A stretch of DNA of 64,000 bases from assembly GCA_020638735.1 (NCBI GenBank), contig JACKHZ010000014.1, positions 148,855 to 212,854 on the forward strand, in the 5' to 3' direction. Both the position numbers and the translations under genes were made by a program. The DNA is from Planctomycetota bacterium (GTDB taxonomy: Bacteria > Planctomycetota > UBA1135 > UBA2386). How positions within the stretch are numbered: position 1 is the stretch's first letter; each line of letters begins with the position of its first letter. This document shows, piece after piece, positions 1 to 8,761 of the stretch. Under the pieces are notes generated by a model, which was given only the letters and a program-made list of their open reading frames with translations, had not been told where the DNA came from and searched no databases.

Positions 1-436
1 GCAGCTGTTCGTCGGCGGCCTGCTGCACGACATCGGCAAGATGCTGCTCGTAACCTACCTGGGCGAAGCCGGGCATTCGGTGAAGCAAGGGGACGGGGTC
101 TGTGAGTTCGAGCGCCAGCTGCTGGGGTTGGATCACACCGAAGCCGGCGCGCTGGTGACGGCGAAGTGGAACCTCTCCAGGGAGATCCAGGACGTCGTCG
201 GCTCGCACCATCGCTGCGGCGACCGTTCGACTGGCGTCGCCATCGTGCGCATCGCCGACGGCATCGCCCACGAGCTCGGCACCGGCTACCTGCCCGGACG
301 CGCCCCGTCGCACGAGGTCGCCGCGGAAGACCTGGCGACGCTGGGCTTCGACGAGGCCGCGTGGCCTGCGCTGCGCGACGAGCTCGCCGCGGTCATGGAA
401 GAAGCCGTGCTGGCCCTCGGCAACATCAGCGGTTGA
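1..436 (+). CDS. HDOD domain protein, 3' part (5' end outside window)
   Basis: The reading frame is open from base 2, so the gene starts left of the window and only the last ~144 residues are present. The fragment carries HDIGK near the left edge, a second conserved block (FERQLLGLDHTEAGALV) and a histidine pair in GSHHRCGD. This spacing is typical of HDOD domains, the non-catalytic or weakly catalytic HD-superfamily modules found in bacterial signalling proteins. The next gene, a PP2C-type phosphatase, begins 8 bases after the stop, so the two are probably cotranscribed in one signalling unit. Whether other domains lie upstream cannot be seen. Confidence 0.8.
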   Translation, partial: QLFVGGLLHDIGKMLLVTYLGEAGHSVKQGDGVCEFERQLLGLDHTEAGALVTAKWNLSREIQDVVGSHHRCGDRSTGVAIVRIADGIAHELGTGYLPGRAPSHEVAAEDLATLGFDEAAWPALRDELAAVMEEAVLALGNISG

Positions 437-444
437 GACGGACG

Positions 445-2109
445 ATGACTCACGCCACAGCAAAAGTCCGGTTCGGTGACGCGCGAACGCTCGCTGCGCT
501 GCACGTCTGCCGTACGCAGGACGAGCTGGAGCAGCGCTTCGCGGCGGGGCTGAAGTCGCTGCTCGGGGACATGCCGGCGGCGCTCTGTCTCGGTGATCGC
601 AACGACGGCGCCGGCACGGTGCGGCTCGTCGTCGGCCGCGGCTGCCCGCTGGAACCGCTGCAGGAGGTCGACGCGACCAGTTGGCCAGAGGCGGCGCAGC
701 ATCGGCGGCCGATCCGCTACCGCAACCTGGTGCTCGGCGAGCTGTTGCTCGGCGCAGAGGTCGAGCCGGGTGTCGACAGCACGCTCGGCGATGTGCTCGA
801 GCACTTCGGGACCGCGCTCGTCAACCTGGTGCTCAACGCCGAGTCGCGGCAGGCGACCGACGACTACTGCGCCAGCCTGCAGGCGCTGCAGGAGGGCATC
901 GTATTGTTCCAGGAGCAGGACAAGGAGGCCGTCACGGCGCGCCTGCTGGACCTGGTCAAGAGCATGATGGAGGCGACCGCCGGCGCGCTGTTCGTGCTGC
1001 GGGAGGTCGGCGTGCCGTCCTCCGGCTTGCAGCTGGAGCAGGTGCTCGGTATCCCGGAGGCGCTGGTCGAGAACTTCCGCTCGAAGGACGGGCAGCCGTG
1101 GCCCGAGCACCTGCTCGACTGGCAGGCCCAGGTCGTCGAGCGCGACGACGATGGCGACATCGCCGGGCTCGCCGGCGACAGCGTGCCGCCGATCCTCGAG
1201 CGCGTCGCGGTGCTGCCGCTCCGCTACCACGGCGTGCAGGCCGGCGTCTGTGTGTTGTTCAATCCGCTCGGCGACGGGCGTCAGACGCGCAACAACATCG
1301 GCCGTCTGCAGAGCTTCGGCCAGCTGGCCGCGGCGCTGCTGCACCGCCTGGAGCTGGAGCGCGTCAGCCAGGAGTCGGTCTCGATCCAGCGCGAGCTGCA
1401 GCTGGCCGAGACGATCCAGCAGCGGCTGGTGCCGAGCGAGGCCCTGCCGTCGCAGCGCTTCCAGTTCGCCTGGCGGTCGATCGCGGCGAAGAGCATCGGC
1501 GGCGACTACGTCGACTTCCTGCAGTCGGACCTCGGCGACATCTACGCGATCATCGCCGATGCGTCCGGCCACGGCATCAACTCGGCGCTGCTGATGACGT
1601 CGTTCCGCGCGAACTACCGCGGCAACGCGCCGTGGCTCGAGCCGATGGACCTCGCGGCCTCGCTCAACGGCGAGATCGCGCACGAAGTCGGTCCGACCGG
1701 GATGTTCATCACCTCCGCGATGGCGCGCATCGAGCCCGACGGCGGCGCCCTGTCCCTGTGCAGCGCCGGCCACAACCCGACGATGATCTACCGCGCCGCG
1801 ACGGGTGAGATCGAGCGCGTCGAGTCGCACGGGCCGCCGATGGGCTTCCTCGCGGGTGCGACGTACGAGCAGTACGACGGTCGGCTGGAGTCCGGTGACG
1901 TGCTGCTGCTGTACACGGACGGGGTGACCGAGGCCGTCTCCGCGACGGGAGAGATGTTCGGCGAAGAGCGGCTCGCGGCGCTGTTGGCGGCCGAGGCCCC
2001 GACGTCCGCGCAGGCGGTGCTGGACGCCGCGTTGAGCCAGCTGGTCGCGTTCACCGGCTGCGAGTGCCACGACGACGACGTGTCGATCCTGGTGATCCGC
2101 GCCCGCTGA
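445..2109 (+). CDS. GAF-like sensor plus PP2C/SpoIIE-type serine phosphatase
   Basis: The predicted protein has 554 residues. Residues ~1-300 look like one or two GAF-type sensory modules. A short helical linker (~305-330, containing RELQLAETIQQRLVP) is the segment that usually precedes RsbU/SpoIIE phosphatase domains. The PP2C domain (~340-554) shows the metal-binding motifs GGDYVDF near residue 352, ADASGHG, SAGHNP, and LLLYTDGVTEA followed by a C-terminal DDDVSILV. Such proteins dephosphorylate anti-anti-sigma or similar partners in partner-switching pathways, but no such partner is in the window. The ATG at 445 was chosen because the open frame upstream overlaps the HDOD gene. It sits 8 bases after that stop, with GACGG just upstream. 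Confidence 0.85.
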   Translation: MTHATAKVRFGDARTLAALHVCRTQDELEQRFAAGLKSLLGDMPAALCLGDRNDGAGTVRLVVGRGCPLEPLQEVDATSWPEAAQHRRPIRYRNLVLGELLLGAEVEPGVDSTLGDVLEHFGTALVNLVLNAESRQATDDYCASLQALQEGIVLFQEQDKEAVTARLLDLVKSMMEATAGALFVLREVGVPSSGLQLEQVLGIPEALVENFRSKDGQPWPEHLLDWQAQVVERDDDGDIAGLAGDSVPPILERVAVLPLRYHGVQAGVCVLFNPLGDGRQTRNNIGRLQSFGQLAAALLHRLELERVSQESVSIQRELQLAETIQQRLVPSEALPSQRFQFAWRSIAAKSIGGDYVDFLQSDLGDIYAIIADASGHGINSALLMTSFRANYRGNAPWLEPMDLAASLNGEIAHEVGPTGMFITSAMARIEPDGGALSLCSAGHNPTMIYRAATGEIERVESHGPPMGFLAGATYEQYDGRLESGDVLLLYTDGVTEAVSATGEMFGEERLAALLAAEAPTSAQAVLDAALSQLVAFTGCECHDDDVSILVIRAR

Positions 2110-2145
2110 GCGCGGCCTGGCGCTGCGTCTCGGCGGCGCGGCGTT

Positions 2146-3585
2146 TCAGAACTGCTTGCGTCGCGAGCTGCTCTCGATGCCGAGCGCCTTCCGGTACTTG
2201 GTCACCGTGCGGCGCGCGATGTGGATGCCGCGTGTGCCGAGCGCCTCGACCAGCTGGTCGTCGCTGAGCGGGTTGTCCTTGTCCTCGGCGTCGACGATCT
2301 GGCGCAGCGTGTCCTTGACGGCCTGTTGGCTGACCATCTCACCTTCGTCCGACATGGTGCCGCTCGAGAAGAAGCGCTTCATGTCGAACACGCCCTGCGG
2401 CGTCTGGATGAACTTGCCGGAGGTAGCCCGGCTGATGGTGGAGATGTGCACGCCGACGGCGTCGGCGATGTCCTGCATCTTCATCGGCTTCAAGTGCTGC
2501 ACGCCGTGGCGCAGGAACCCTTCCTGTCGGCGCACGACCTCGGTCGCGACGCGTTCGATGGTGTTCTGCCGCTGGTGCACAGCCTCGATGAACCACTTGG
2601 CGGCCTCGATCTTGCGCCGCAGGTACTCGTAGACCTTCGGGTCGTGGCGGGCCTCCTGGAGGAGCTTGCGGTAGACCGGGGAGATCGCCAGCTCCGGCAG
2701 CGAGCCGCGCTGCGACTTGACCTCGTACCGGCCTTCGATCTCGTCGATGACGACGTCCGGCACGACCCCGGCCGCCGCGCTGGCGTCGAACTCCGAGCCC
2801 GGGTGGGGGTTGCAGGACATGCGCAGGAACTCCCAGCTCTCCTTGATGTCCTCGATGCTGGAGCCGGTCTCCTTGGCGATCTTGGGCAGCTTGTTCATCG
2901 CCAGGTCGTCGAGGTGGTTCTCGACGATCTGCCGGGTCAGCGGCCGGACGAACTGCATGTGGTCGAGCTGCATCAGCAGGCAGTCGCGCAGGTCCCGGGC
3001 GCCGACGCCGATCGGCTCGAGGTCGCGCACGACCTCGATGGCCTCCTCGGCCAACGGCAGCGGTACGGCCAGTTGCTGGGCGACGGACTCCGGGGTCTCG
3101 TCGAGGCGGCCGTCTTCGTCGAGCGAGAAGACCACGTGCTCGATGACCCGGATCAGATCCGGATCGGACTCCTGGGTGCGCACCTGCATCATCAGGTGCT
3201 CCGGCAGCGACGTGGAGCGACCGGGCGTGTTGTTGAGCGCCTCGAACTTCTTGTCCTCGTCGTCGCCGGAGTAGGTCCCCGAGCGCTGGCGCCAGCTCGG
3301 TTCGGTGCGGGCTTCCAGCTGGTCGATCTCGGCGGCGAACTCGCGCTGCAGCCGGTCCTCGATGCCGCTGTCGGCCTCGCGGGGTTCGGCTTCGGCGCCG
3401 GTCGGCGACTCGGCGCGCTCGGCGTCGTCCTTGCGCTCCAGGAAGACGTTCTCCTGCAGCTCCTGCTCGACCTGGTCCTTCAGCTCCAGCAGCGGCAGCT
3501 GCAGGACCTGCATCGCCTGGATCATCTGCGGCGACTGGATCAGTCGCTGCTCGGTTCGCAGGGATTGGGTCAGGCCAAGGCGCAT
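2146..3585 (-). CDS. rpoN: RNA polymerase sigma-54 factor
   Basis: 479 residues, the usual length for RpoN. Region I is the Gln/Leu-rich N-terminus (LRTEQRLIQSPQMIQAMQVL), which contacts activators. An acidic linker follows (~50-110), then the core-binding domain. The DNA-binding half ends in the RpoN box, seen as ARRTVTKYRKALGI about 15 residues from the C-terminus, which reads the -24 element. Sigma-54 directs activator-dependent transcription, but no enhancer-binding activator gene lies in this window. It is the last gene of a long minus-strand run, 85 bases after the secretin-like gene. The gap contains a small GACAA/TTGTC inverted repeat (3637-3650). Confidence 0.97.
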   Translation of the reverse strand: MRLGLTQSLRTEQRLIQSPQMIQAMQVLQLPLLELKDQVEQELQENVFLERKDDAERAESPTGAEAEPREADSGIEDRLQREFAAEIDQLEARTEPSWRQRSGTYSGDDEDKKFEALNNTPGRSTSLPEHLMMQVRTQESDPDLIRVIEHVVFSLDEDGRLDETPESVAQQLAVPLPLAEEAIEVVRDLEPIGVGARDLRDCLLMQLDHMQFVRPLTRQIVENHLDDLAMNKLPKIAKETGSSIEDIKESWEFLRMSCNPHPGSEFDASAAAGVVPDVVIDEIEGRYEVKSQRGSLPELAISPVYRKLLQEARHDPKVYEYLRRKIEAAKWFIEAVHQRQNTIERVATEVVRRQEGFLRHGVQHLKPMKMQDIADAVGVHISTISRATSGKFIQTPQGVFDMKRFFSSGTMSDEGEMVSQQAVKDTLRQIVDAEDKDNPLSDDQLVEALGTRGIHIARRTVTKYRKALGIESSSRRKQF

Positions 3586-3670
3586 CGCCCCCTTCTAGCG
3601 GTACGGCACTTGTTGGTCACGACCTCGACGGGGGTTGACAACAGATTGTCGGATTCCGCGCCGGCCTCGG

Positions 3671-5377
3671 TCAGCGGCGGATCGTCGTCGTCAGCGTCGA
3701 GTCGAAGGCGCGGCCATCGATGTTGACGCGCGGTCCGTTGCCGTGCGTGATCGACTGCCCGCTGGTGACGGCGCCGTCGTGCCGCAGGCGCGTCATCGCG
3801 AGGTCCGCCTCCATCAGCACGCCGCCGCCCGGTTGCACGCTGCGCGGGACAGGCACGGCAGCGTCGCTGCTCAGCAACTCGAGTTCGAGGTGGGTGCCGT
3901 TCGGGAGCGGCGTGCAACGGCCGCGCAGCCATACGCCCGATTGCAGCACACCGATCTCCGGGACCAGGCTGCTCGCCTCCTGCGCGATCTCGATGAAGAC
4001 GTTGGTCACGACGTTGGTCTCGAGCATGCGGAACGCCGCGACTTCCCGGCCGAGCAGCGTCGGCACGGCGATCTGGTGCAACGTCGCGGCGCGCGTCTCC
4101 GCCGGCGCGGCGCCGCCGACGTTCGGGGGTTGCAGGTTCGCCAGGTGCTGCAGCTCCACGTTCTGCACCAGCTGCTCCTGGAGCCCGTGCAACAGCGCCT
4201 CGACCGCGGCGACGGCCTCCGGCGGCCCCTTGACGAACATGTGCACGCCGTCGCAGCGCACGTCGGTCTCATCGGCTCCGGGGTGGCTGTCCAGCAGGCT
4301 GTGGGCCATGTCCACCAGCTCCTCGGCCGGCACGGCGCCGAACGCCCCGTCGTCGTACTGCACCTGCTCGTCCTGATGGTCCAGCGGCTTCGGCAGGGTG
4401 ACGGCTTCGGTCAGCGCGCGGGTCGTCAGGGCGCCGCAGGGCAGCACCGCGAGATCCTTGCGGCTCATGGCGACGGGCGGCACGCCGCTGCGGACCCGCG
4501 CCGTCAGCACGAGCTGGCCGCCGCCGTTGGCGTTGCCGCGCAGCGTCACACAGAGCGCGCCGCCGTTCTGCAAGCGCGCCGAGCAGGCGCCGAAGCAGCT
4601 CTCGAGTCGGGGCAGTTCGAGCTCGGCGGCGCCGGGCAGGCCGGTCTGCAGGGTCAGGCGCATGCTCCGCTCCTGCGCAGCTGCGAACTGCATGTAGACG
4701 GCGAATTCGTCGGCGGAGATCAGCGAGAAGGCGCGCACGACGGCGTGGCCGCCGATGCCGTAGAGGTCGGTGGCCGGGCGCGACAGGTCCTGCTTCTGCG
4801 CGACCTCGACCTCGAGGCTGCGGACGTAGCGCTTCCAGGTCGTGTGGTCGAGCGCCAGCGCGTCGCCGGCGCGACCGGTGGTCACCGCGTGCCAGATCGG
4901 CGCGCGGTTCTTGACGAAGCGCGCGTAGCCGGCGGCGTCGAGCACGGTCGGCGGCGGTTCGAGCTCGGCGGCCTCCCAGGCGGCGAACTCGACCTCGATC
5001 GGTCGCGCGACGATCTGCGTCGCCTCGTCGACCCATCCGCGCGCGCGTCGTACTGCCTCGCGCTCGCCGAAGACCATCAGGTTCTGCCCGATCGTGCGCA
5101 GGAACAGCCTGCCGTCGTCGACGGCCTCGTTCTCCAGGCCGTAGAGCAGGTCGGAGATTAGGTCAGGCGAGTGCGAGTGGGGGTCGTCGCCGGCGCCGAC
5201 CAGGTCCACCGAACGGTCGGTGCGCGGCACGTATCGCAGCAGCGAGGACCAAGGCGGTGCGACGACGCTCCGTTCCTGTCCGCAGAGCGGTTGCAGCGGG
5301 ACCATCTCCGTGGCGGTGCGCGGCGGGTCCTGCGGAGCGAGCAGGGCGAGGAACAGCGGAAGCAGGGTAGTGGCCAT
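3671..5377 (-). CDS. Secreted protein with secretin-like repeats (function unknown)
   Basis: The predicted protein has 568 residues. An N-terminal hydrophobic stretch (MATTLLPLFLALLAPQDPP) looks like a signal peptide, so an exported protein is likely. Two segments resemble the N-domains that precede secretin barrels. One is about residues 75-125, with LFLRTIGQNLMVFGEREAV running into IEVEFAAWEA. The other lies around residues 385-415 (DGVHMFVKGPPEAVAAVEAL). I see no convincing full secretin pore motif, so the resemblance is an inference. The ATG at 5377 was chosen because earlier in-frame starts would run through the upstream gene and lose the signal peptide. It follows the anti-sigma gene by 65 bases. 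With gspF-like first in the run, a link to a secretion or pilus machine is possible. Confidence 0.6.
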   Translation of the reverse strand: MATTLLPLFLALLAPQDPPRTATEMVPLQPLCGQERSVVAPPWSSLLRYVPRTDRSVDLVGAGDDPHSHSPDLISDLLYGLENEAVDDGRLFLRTIGQNLMVFGEREAVRRARGWVDEATQIVARPIEVEFAAWEAAELEPPPTVLDAAGYARFVKNRAPIWHAVTTGRAGDALALDHTTWKRYVRSLEVEVAQKQDLSRPATDLYGIGGHAVVRAFSLISADEFAVYMQFAAAQERSMRLTLQTGLPGAAELELPRLESCFGACSARLQNGGALCVTLRGNANGGGQLVLTARVRSGVPPVAMSRKDLAVLPCGALTTRALTEAVTLPKPLDHQDEQVQYDDGAFGAVPAEELVDMAHSLLDSHPGADETDVRCDGVHMFVKGPPEAVAAVEALLHGLQEQLVQNVELQHLANLQPPNVGGAAPAETRAATLHQIAVPTLLGREVAAFRMLETNVVTNVFIEIAQEASSLVPEIGVLQSGVWLRGRCTPLPNGTHLELELLSSDAAVPVPRSVQPGGGVLMEADLAMTRLRHDGAVTSGQSITHGNGPRVNIDGRAFDSTLTTTIRR

Positions 5378-5442
5378 GTTCAGGGTCGGGGTCGGGTCGG
5401 GGTCGCGGCGGTCCGGGAGCTTGCGCACACGCCGGTCGGGGA

Positions 5443-7158
5443 TCAGTCGGCGAACGCCCCGCCCTCGCGGAACCAGCCGACGAACTCGGTGAACCTCGTC
5501 AACGGCGCTTCGCAGAGCTGTTGGCGCTGCCGTTCGCTGAGCTCCATCGCGGCGAGCCAGGGCACCGCCTCGGCGAGGCCGGCGCGACACAGCGCGAGGC
5601 GCAACAGGGCGTCGTCGCTGCGGCGGGCGCCATCGCGTCGCGCCGTCGGCAGCAGCGGGCGCAGTGCCGTGTGCGGCAGGGTGGCGAGCGCGGCGCACGC
5701 TGCACAGGCCTCGAGACGCCGCCCGGAGCGCAGGTTGGCGAGCAGGCAGGCGGTCGTCGAGGCGTCGCCGACGCAGCCGAGCGCGAGCAGGCAGCGCACG
5801 CGTTCGGGCGCCGATCGAGACGACTCCAGCACCTGGCGCACCGTGACGAAGGCCGCCGGGGTCATGCCGTGGAACCAGTGGAGGGCCGCCGCGGGATCGT
5901 CTTCCTGCATGCCGATCGCGACGCGGTCCTGCCAGCACGCCAGCAGGAGGTGCGCGCCGCCGTCGTCGCGGGTCGCGCAGCGCAGGCCATGGGTCACGAT
6001 CGTGTCCAGGTCCGTGCGTGCGCGTAGGAGCCGCCGCAGGGCGGCGTCGAGGCGGTCGCCGCCGACGCGCAGCGCGACGACCAGCGCAGCGGTCGTGTCG
6101 AGGTCGGGCGGGTCACGCTGTTCGTCACCGAGCAACGGCTGCAGGCGCTGCAGCAGCTGGTTGGTCAACGGCGCGTTGCGCAGCTGAGGCAGCAGCGCAC
6201 GCAACAGCTCGCGTTCGTCGGCGGTGCCGTCGCCGCAGCTGGCCAGGGCCCGCAGGAACGCGTCGGTGCCGGCGTCGCGGCGGGCGGCGCGGGCGCTGCG
6301 CAGCAGCTGTTCGCCGGCGTGGATGCGCACGGTCGGCGTGGCCGTGCGGTCCGCGACCAGCGCCGCCAGCTCCTCTGGCGATGGGGCGTGGGCGAGGTCG
6401 CCTTCGCCTTCGCGGGCCTGGGAGAATCGCCGCGCAGCTTCGAGCGGGAACGCGGTGCTGGCGCGATCGGCTCCGGCCTTTGCAGTGGGCGCCGCCGCAG
6501 GCGGCGCGGGCAGGTCGGCGGCGCGCGACACGTCCGGCGCGCCGGGGTGTCCGGTGAACAGCAGCAGCCAGGTCATCGACAACGCGCCGATGAGCAGCGA
6601 AGCCGCCAGCAACGCGCCGCTGCGCGGTGCCGCCGGTGCGCCTGCAAGCGCGTCGTTCGACGTGACGGCCTGCGCCGCCTCGTGCCGATCGACCCGGTCC
6701 GCCGCACCGCCGGCGCAGGGTGCGCCCGAGGAGGAGCCGCCGCACGCCGCGCCCTCGGCCGCTTCGCCAGCCTCCAGCGCCCGATCGACCAGGGCGCGGC
6801 CGAACTCGTCCCACGAACGGGCCGGGCCCGTAGCTGCGGCGAGGTGGTCGGCGACGGCGCGGCCGGCATCGGCGGCGAGCGCCGCGTCGAGACGGCGGGC
6901 GCGCTGCAGCGCGAGTTGGCAGACGGTGCATTCGACGAGGTGCTGCTGCAGCGACTCGTCGCAGACGAACCCCCAACCCCACTCCGCGTCGTCGGCCTCG
7001 CCTTCCAGGCGGTCGGGCGCGCGCGCACCGTCGCGGCGGGACGGCGTCTCGCCAGTCGTGCAGTCGCCAGTCGTGCAGTCACCGGTCGTGAAGTCACCGT
7101 CGAGGTGCACGGCCAGCACGGCGTCGGTGCGAGCGCAGCGTTCGGCGGGGCGCTTCAT
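5443..7158 (-). CDS. Zinc-finger anti-sigma factor with HEAT-like extracytoplasmic tail
   Basis: 571 residues. The N-terminal part contains HLVECTVCQL, an HxxxCxxC motif as in ZAS/zf-HC2 anti-sigma factors. It is followed by one transmembrane helix (~residues 185-205, LLAASLLIGALSMTWLLLF). The ~350-residue C-terminal part is alpha-helical and Ala/Leu/Arg-rich, resembling degenerate HEAT repeats, and probably lies outside the membrane. The start ATG overlaps the stop of the adjacent ECF sigma gene (ATGA), the classic arrangement of a cognate pair. The N-terminus also has a tandem TTGDC peptide repeat encoded by 15-bp DNA repeats. Inference: the tail senses an envelope signal and releases the sigma factor. 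Neither the signal nor any protease site is visible. Confidence 0.75.
   Translation of the reverse strand: MKRPAERCARTDAVLAVHLDGDFTTGDCTTGDCTTGETPSRRDGARAPDRLEGEADDAEWGWGFVCDESLQQHLVECTVCQLALQRARRLDAALAADAGRAVADHLAAATGPARSWDEFGRALVDRALEAGEAAEGAACGGSSSGAPCAGGAADRVDRHEAAQAVTSNDALAGAPAAPRSGALLAASLLIGALSMTWLLLFTGHPGAPDVSRAADLPAPPAAAPTAKAGADRASTAFPLEAARRFSQAREGEGDLAHAPSPEELAALVADRTATPTVRIHAGEQLLRSARAARRDAGTDAFLRALASCGDGTADERELLRALLPQLRNAPLTNQLLQRLQPLLGDEQRDPPDLDTTAALVVALRVGGDRLDAALRRLLRARTDLDTIVTHGLRCATRDDGGAHLLLACWQDRVAIGMQEDDPAAALHWFHGMTPAAFVTVRQVLESSRSAPERVRCLLALGCVGDASTTACLLANLRSGRRLEACAACAALATLPHTALRPLLPTARRDGARRSDDALLRLALCRAGLAEAVPWLAAMELSERQRQQLCEAPLTRFTEFVGWFREGGAFAD
7051..7095. repeat. 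Three 15-bp in-frame tandem repeats
   Basis: Two identical units (GCCAGTCGTGCAGTC at 7051-7065 and 7066-7080) are followed by a diverged third unit (7081-7095). On the minus strand they encode consecutive GDxTT pentapeptides near the N-terminus of the anti-sigma protein, ahead of its zinc motif. In-frame minisatellites like this can vary in copy number between strains. Confidence 0.85.
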
Positions 7159-7820
7159 GGATCGAGGTGCTCCTGGATGCGGGCCAGCACCTTGCGGCGG
7201 GCCTCGAGCACGTGCATGCGCGCCGCGGTCTGGCTGCAGCACAGCACGGCGCTGATCGCCGCGTAGTCCATGCCCTCGACGGCGCGCAGGTGCAGCGCGG
7301 TGCGCTGGCGGTGGGTCAGGCGCTCCATCGCTTCGTCGAGGCGATGCTGTAGCTCGCGCGCCATCGCGTCCTGCTCGGCGCGGACGTCGAGGAGGTCGGG
7401 GACGTCGAGGTCGCCGAGCGGTTCTCCCGGTTGCGCGCGCTGCCAGCGCTGCGGTTCGGCCGCCAATCGGACCAGGATGCGGAACAGCCAGGTGCGCAGC
7501 GCCGCGTCGCCGCGGAAGCCGGGCAGGCCGCGGAACGCGCGCACCAGCGTCTCCTGCACCAGGTCCTCGGCCCAGTGCGGGTCGCGGCAGTAGCGACGGG
7601 CCAAGGCCAGCACGCCGGCGAGGTGCGGCTTCAGCAGCTGATGGAACGCGGCGCCGTCGCCCGCCTGCGCGCGCAGGAGCCAGCTTCGTTCCTGGTCGGT
7701 CAGCGAGGTGGGGCGCGCCTGCTTGTCCACGCGGAGGTCCATGTCCGCCGGCTTGGACCCTGTCCCCGGGACGTCCGTCAGGTGCGCCGTGTCACGAATC
7801 CGGTCGCCGGGGCCTGTCAT
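7155..7820 (-). CDS. ECF-type RNA polymerase sigma factor
   Basis: 221 residues. Region 2 is recognisable in the segment YCRDPHWAEDLVQETLVRAF and the following LRTWLFRILVRLA. Region 4 is LTHRQRTALHLRAVEGMDY followed by the helix-turn-helix AAISAVLCCSQTAARMHVL. No region 1.1 or 3 is present, as expected for ECF factors. The ATG at 7820 overlaps the stop of the gspF-like gene (ATGA), and the stop overlaps the anti-sigma start (ATGA), so all three genes look translationally coupled. An internal ATG at 7742 is an alternative start that would break the coupling. The adjacent gene is the probable anti-sigma partner. Confidence 0.92.
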   Translation of the reverse strand: MTGPGDRIRDTAHLTDVPGTGSKPADMDLRVDKQARPTSLTDQERSWLLRAQAGDGAAFHQLLKPHLAGVLALARRYCRDPHWAEDLVQETLVRAFRGLPGFRGDAALRTWLFRILVRLAAEPQRWQRAQPGEPLGDLDVPDLLDVRAEQDAMARELQHRLDEAMERLTHRQRTALHLRAVEGMDYAAISAVLCCSQTAARMHVLEARRKVLARIQEHLDP

Positions 7821-8704
7821 CGGCGCCACAGGGTGAAGTAGGCGCTGTAGAAGCGGAAGACGATCACCACCACGCCGACCACCGCCAGCGCGTAGGCGAC
7901 CTGACCGAGCCGCCGGGCCGCCGCCGACAGCTTGCGCGCGGCGACGTCCTGGCGGCGGCGCAGGGCGCGGTGCAGGGCGTCTTCGAGCTGTCCGGCCTGC
8001 TCGCCGGTGGCCAGCAGCGTGCGCGTCTCGAGGTCGAGGGACGCGCTGTTGTGCAGGCTCTCGCGCAGCGGCTCTCCCTTCTCCAGCATGCCCTGCGCGA
8101 TCTGCAGGCGCTGGCGCAGGTCCTGCATCTGCACCGCGGCGACCGCGGTGCGGTGCGCCTCGACGATCGGCACTCCGGCGGCGTAGAGCGCGTGCAGCGT
8201 CTCCAGGTAGGGCACCTCGCGCACGTCGCTCAGCAGGCCGCCGATCACCGGCAGCCGCTCGAGGCGGGCGTCGCCGCGCCGCAGCCGCGCGAAGAACCGC
8301 CACACCAGCAGCGCCGTCAGCACGTAGACGAGGGCGAGCGTGATCGCGATCCATGGCCCGATCAGCGCCATCGTCGCCAGGCTGGCGAACAGCAGCATGA
8401 CGGCGAGCAGCAGCGGGTAGCGCAGGCCCTGCAGCACCTGGCGACGGAACTCGGCGCGCCGCTGGCGCTGCTCGGCGCGCCCGCGCAGCGCCGCTGCGCC
8501 GCGACCGCTGCGCCAGCCGGCGTCGAGCGCGCGGCGTTCGGTCTCGCCGAGCTTGACGCCGCGCCGGATGGCGAGGTGGCTGAGCACCTGGTCGCCGGCG
8601 TCCGGTTCGCCGCCGAGCGCGACAAGCGGCAGGCCCGCGTCGAGCGCCGAGGCGAGGTCCTCGAAGACGACGGCGGCTCTCTCGTCGGCGCGGGGCGACA
8701 GCAT
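7817..8704 (-). CDS. GspF/PilC-like inner membrane protein, short form
   Basis: 295 residues, against about 400 for typical GspF/PilC. An N-terminal cytoplasmic segment (~1-90) is followed by two close transmembrane helices (~95-140, YPLLLAVMLLFASLATMAL and IAITLALVYVLTALLVW). Then comes a well-preserved T2SSF domain (YLETLHALYAAGVPIVEA, LATGEQAGQLEDAL) and a last helix (~268-288). GspF proteins are the inner-membrane platform on which the secretion or pilus ATPase acts. Here the first T2SSF copy seems reduced, leaving one good copy. It stands alone, far from the pilB/pilT genes at 31-35 kb, and is chained to an ECF sigma gene by an ATGA overlap. Confidence 0.8.
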   Translation of the reverse strand: MLSPRADERAAVVFEDLASALDAGLPLVALGGEPDAGDQVLSHLAIRRGVKLGETERRALDAGWRSGRGAAALRGRAEQRQRRAEFRRQVLQGLRYPLLLAVMLLFASLATMALIGPWIAITLALVYVLTALLVWRFFARLRRGDARLERLPVIGGLLSDVREVPYLETLHALYAAGVPIVEAHRTAVAAVQMQDLRQRLQIAQGMLEKGEPLRESLHNSASLDLETRTLLATGEQAGQLEDALHRALRRRQDVAARKLSAAARRLGQVAYALAVVGVVVIVFRFYSAYFTLWRR

Positions 8705-8761
8705 CGCGGCAGTTTCGGTGGCGGGGACGTCGCGCGCAACCGGTCGCGCGGCGGCGTCGCG

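Noticed and set aside
3635..3650. TTGACA as a promoter on the plus strand
   Set aside because: No -10 at proper spacing and no plus-strand gene follows; it is part of a small GACAA/TTGTC inverted repeat.
2221..3726. 501-codon open frame antisense to rpoN
   Set aside because: G+C-rich shadow of rpoN. No domain, and composition is dominated by Ala/Arg/Asp/Leu.
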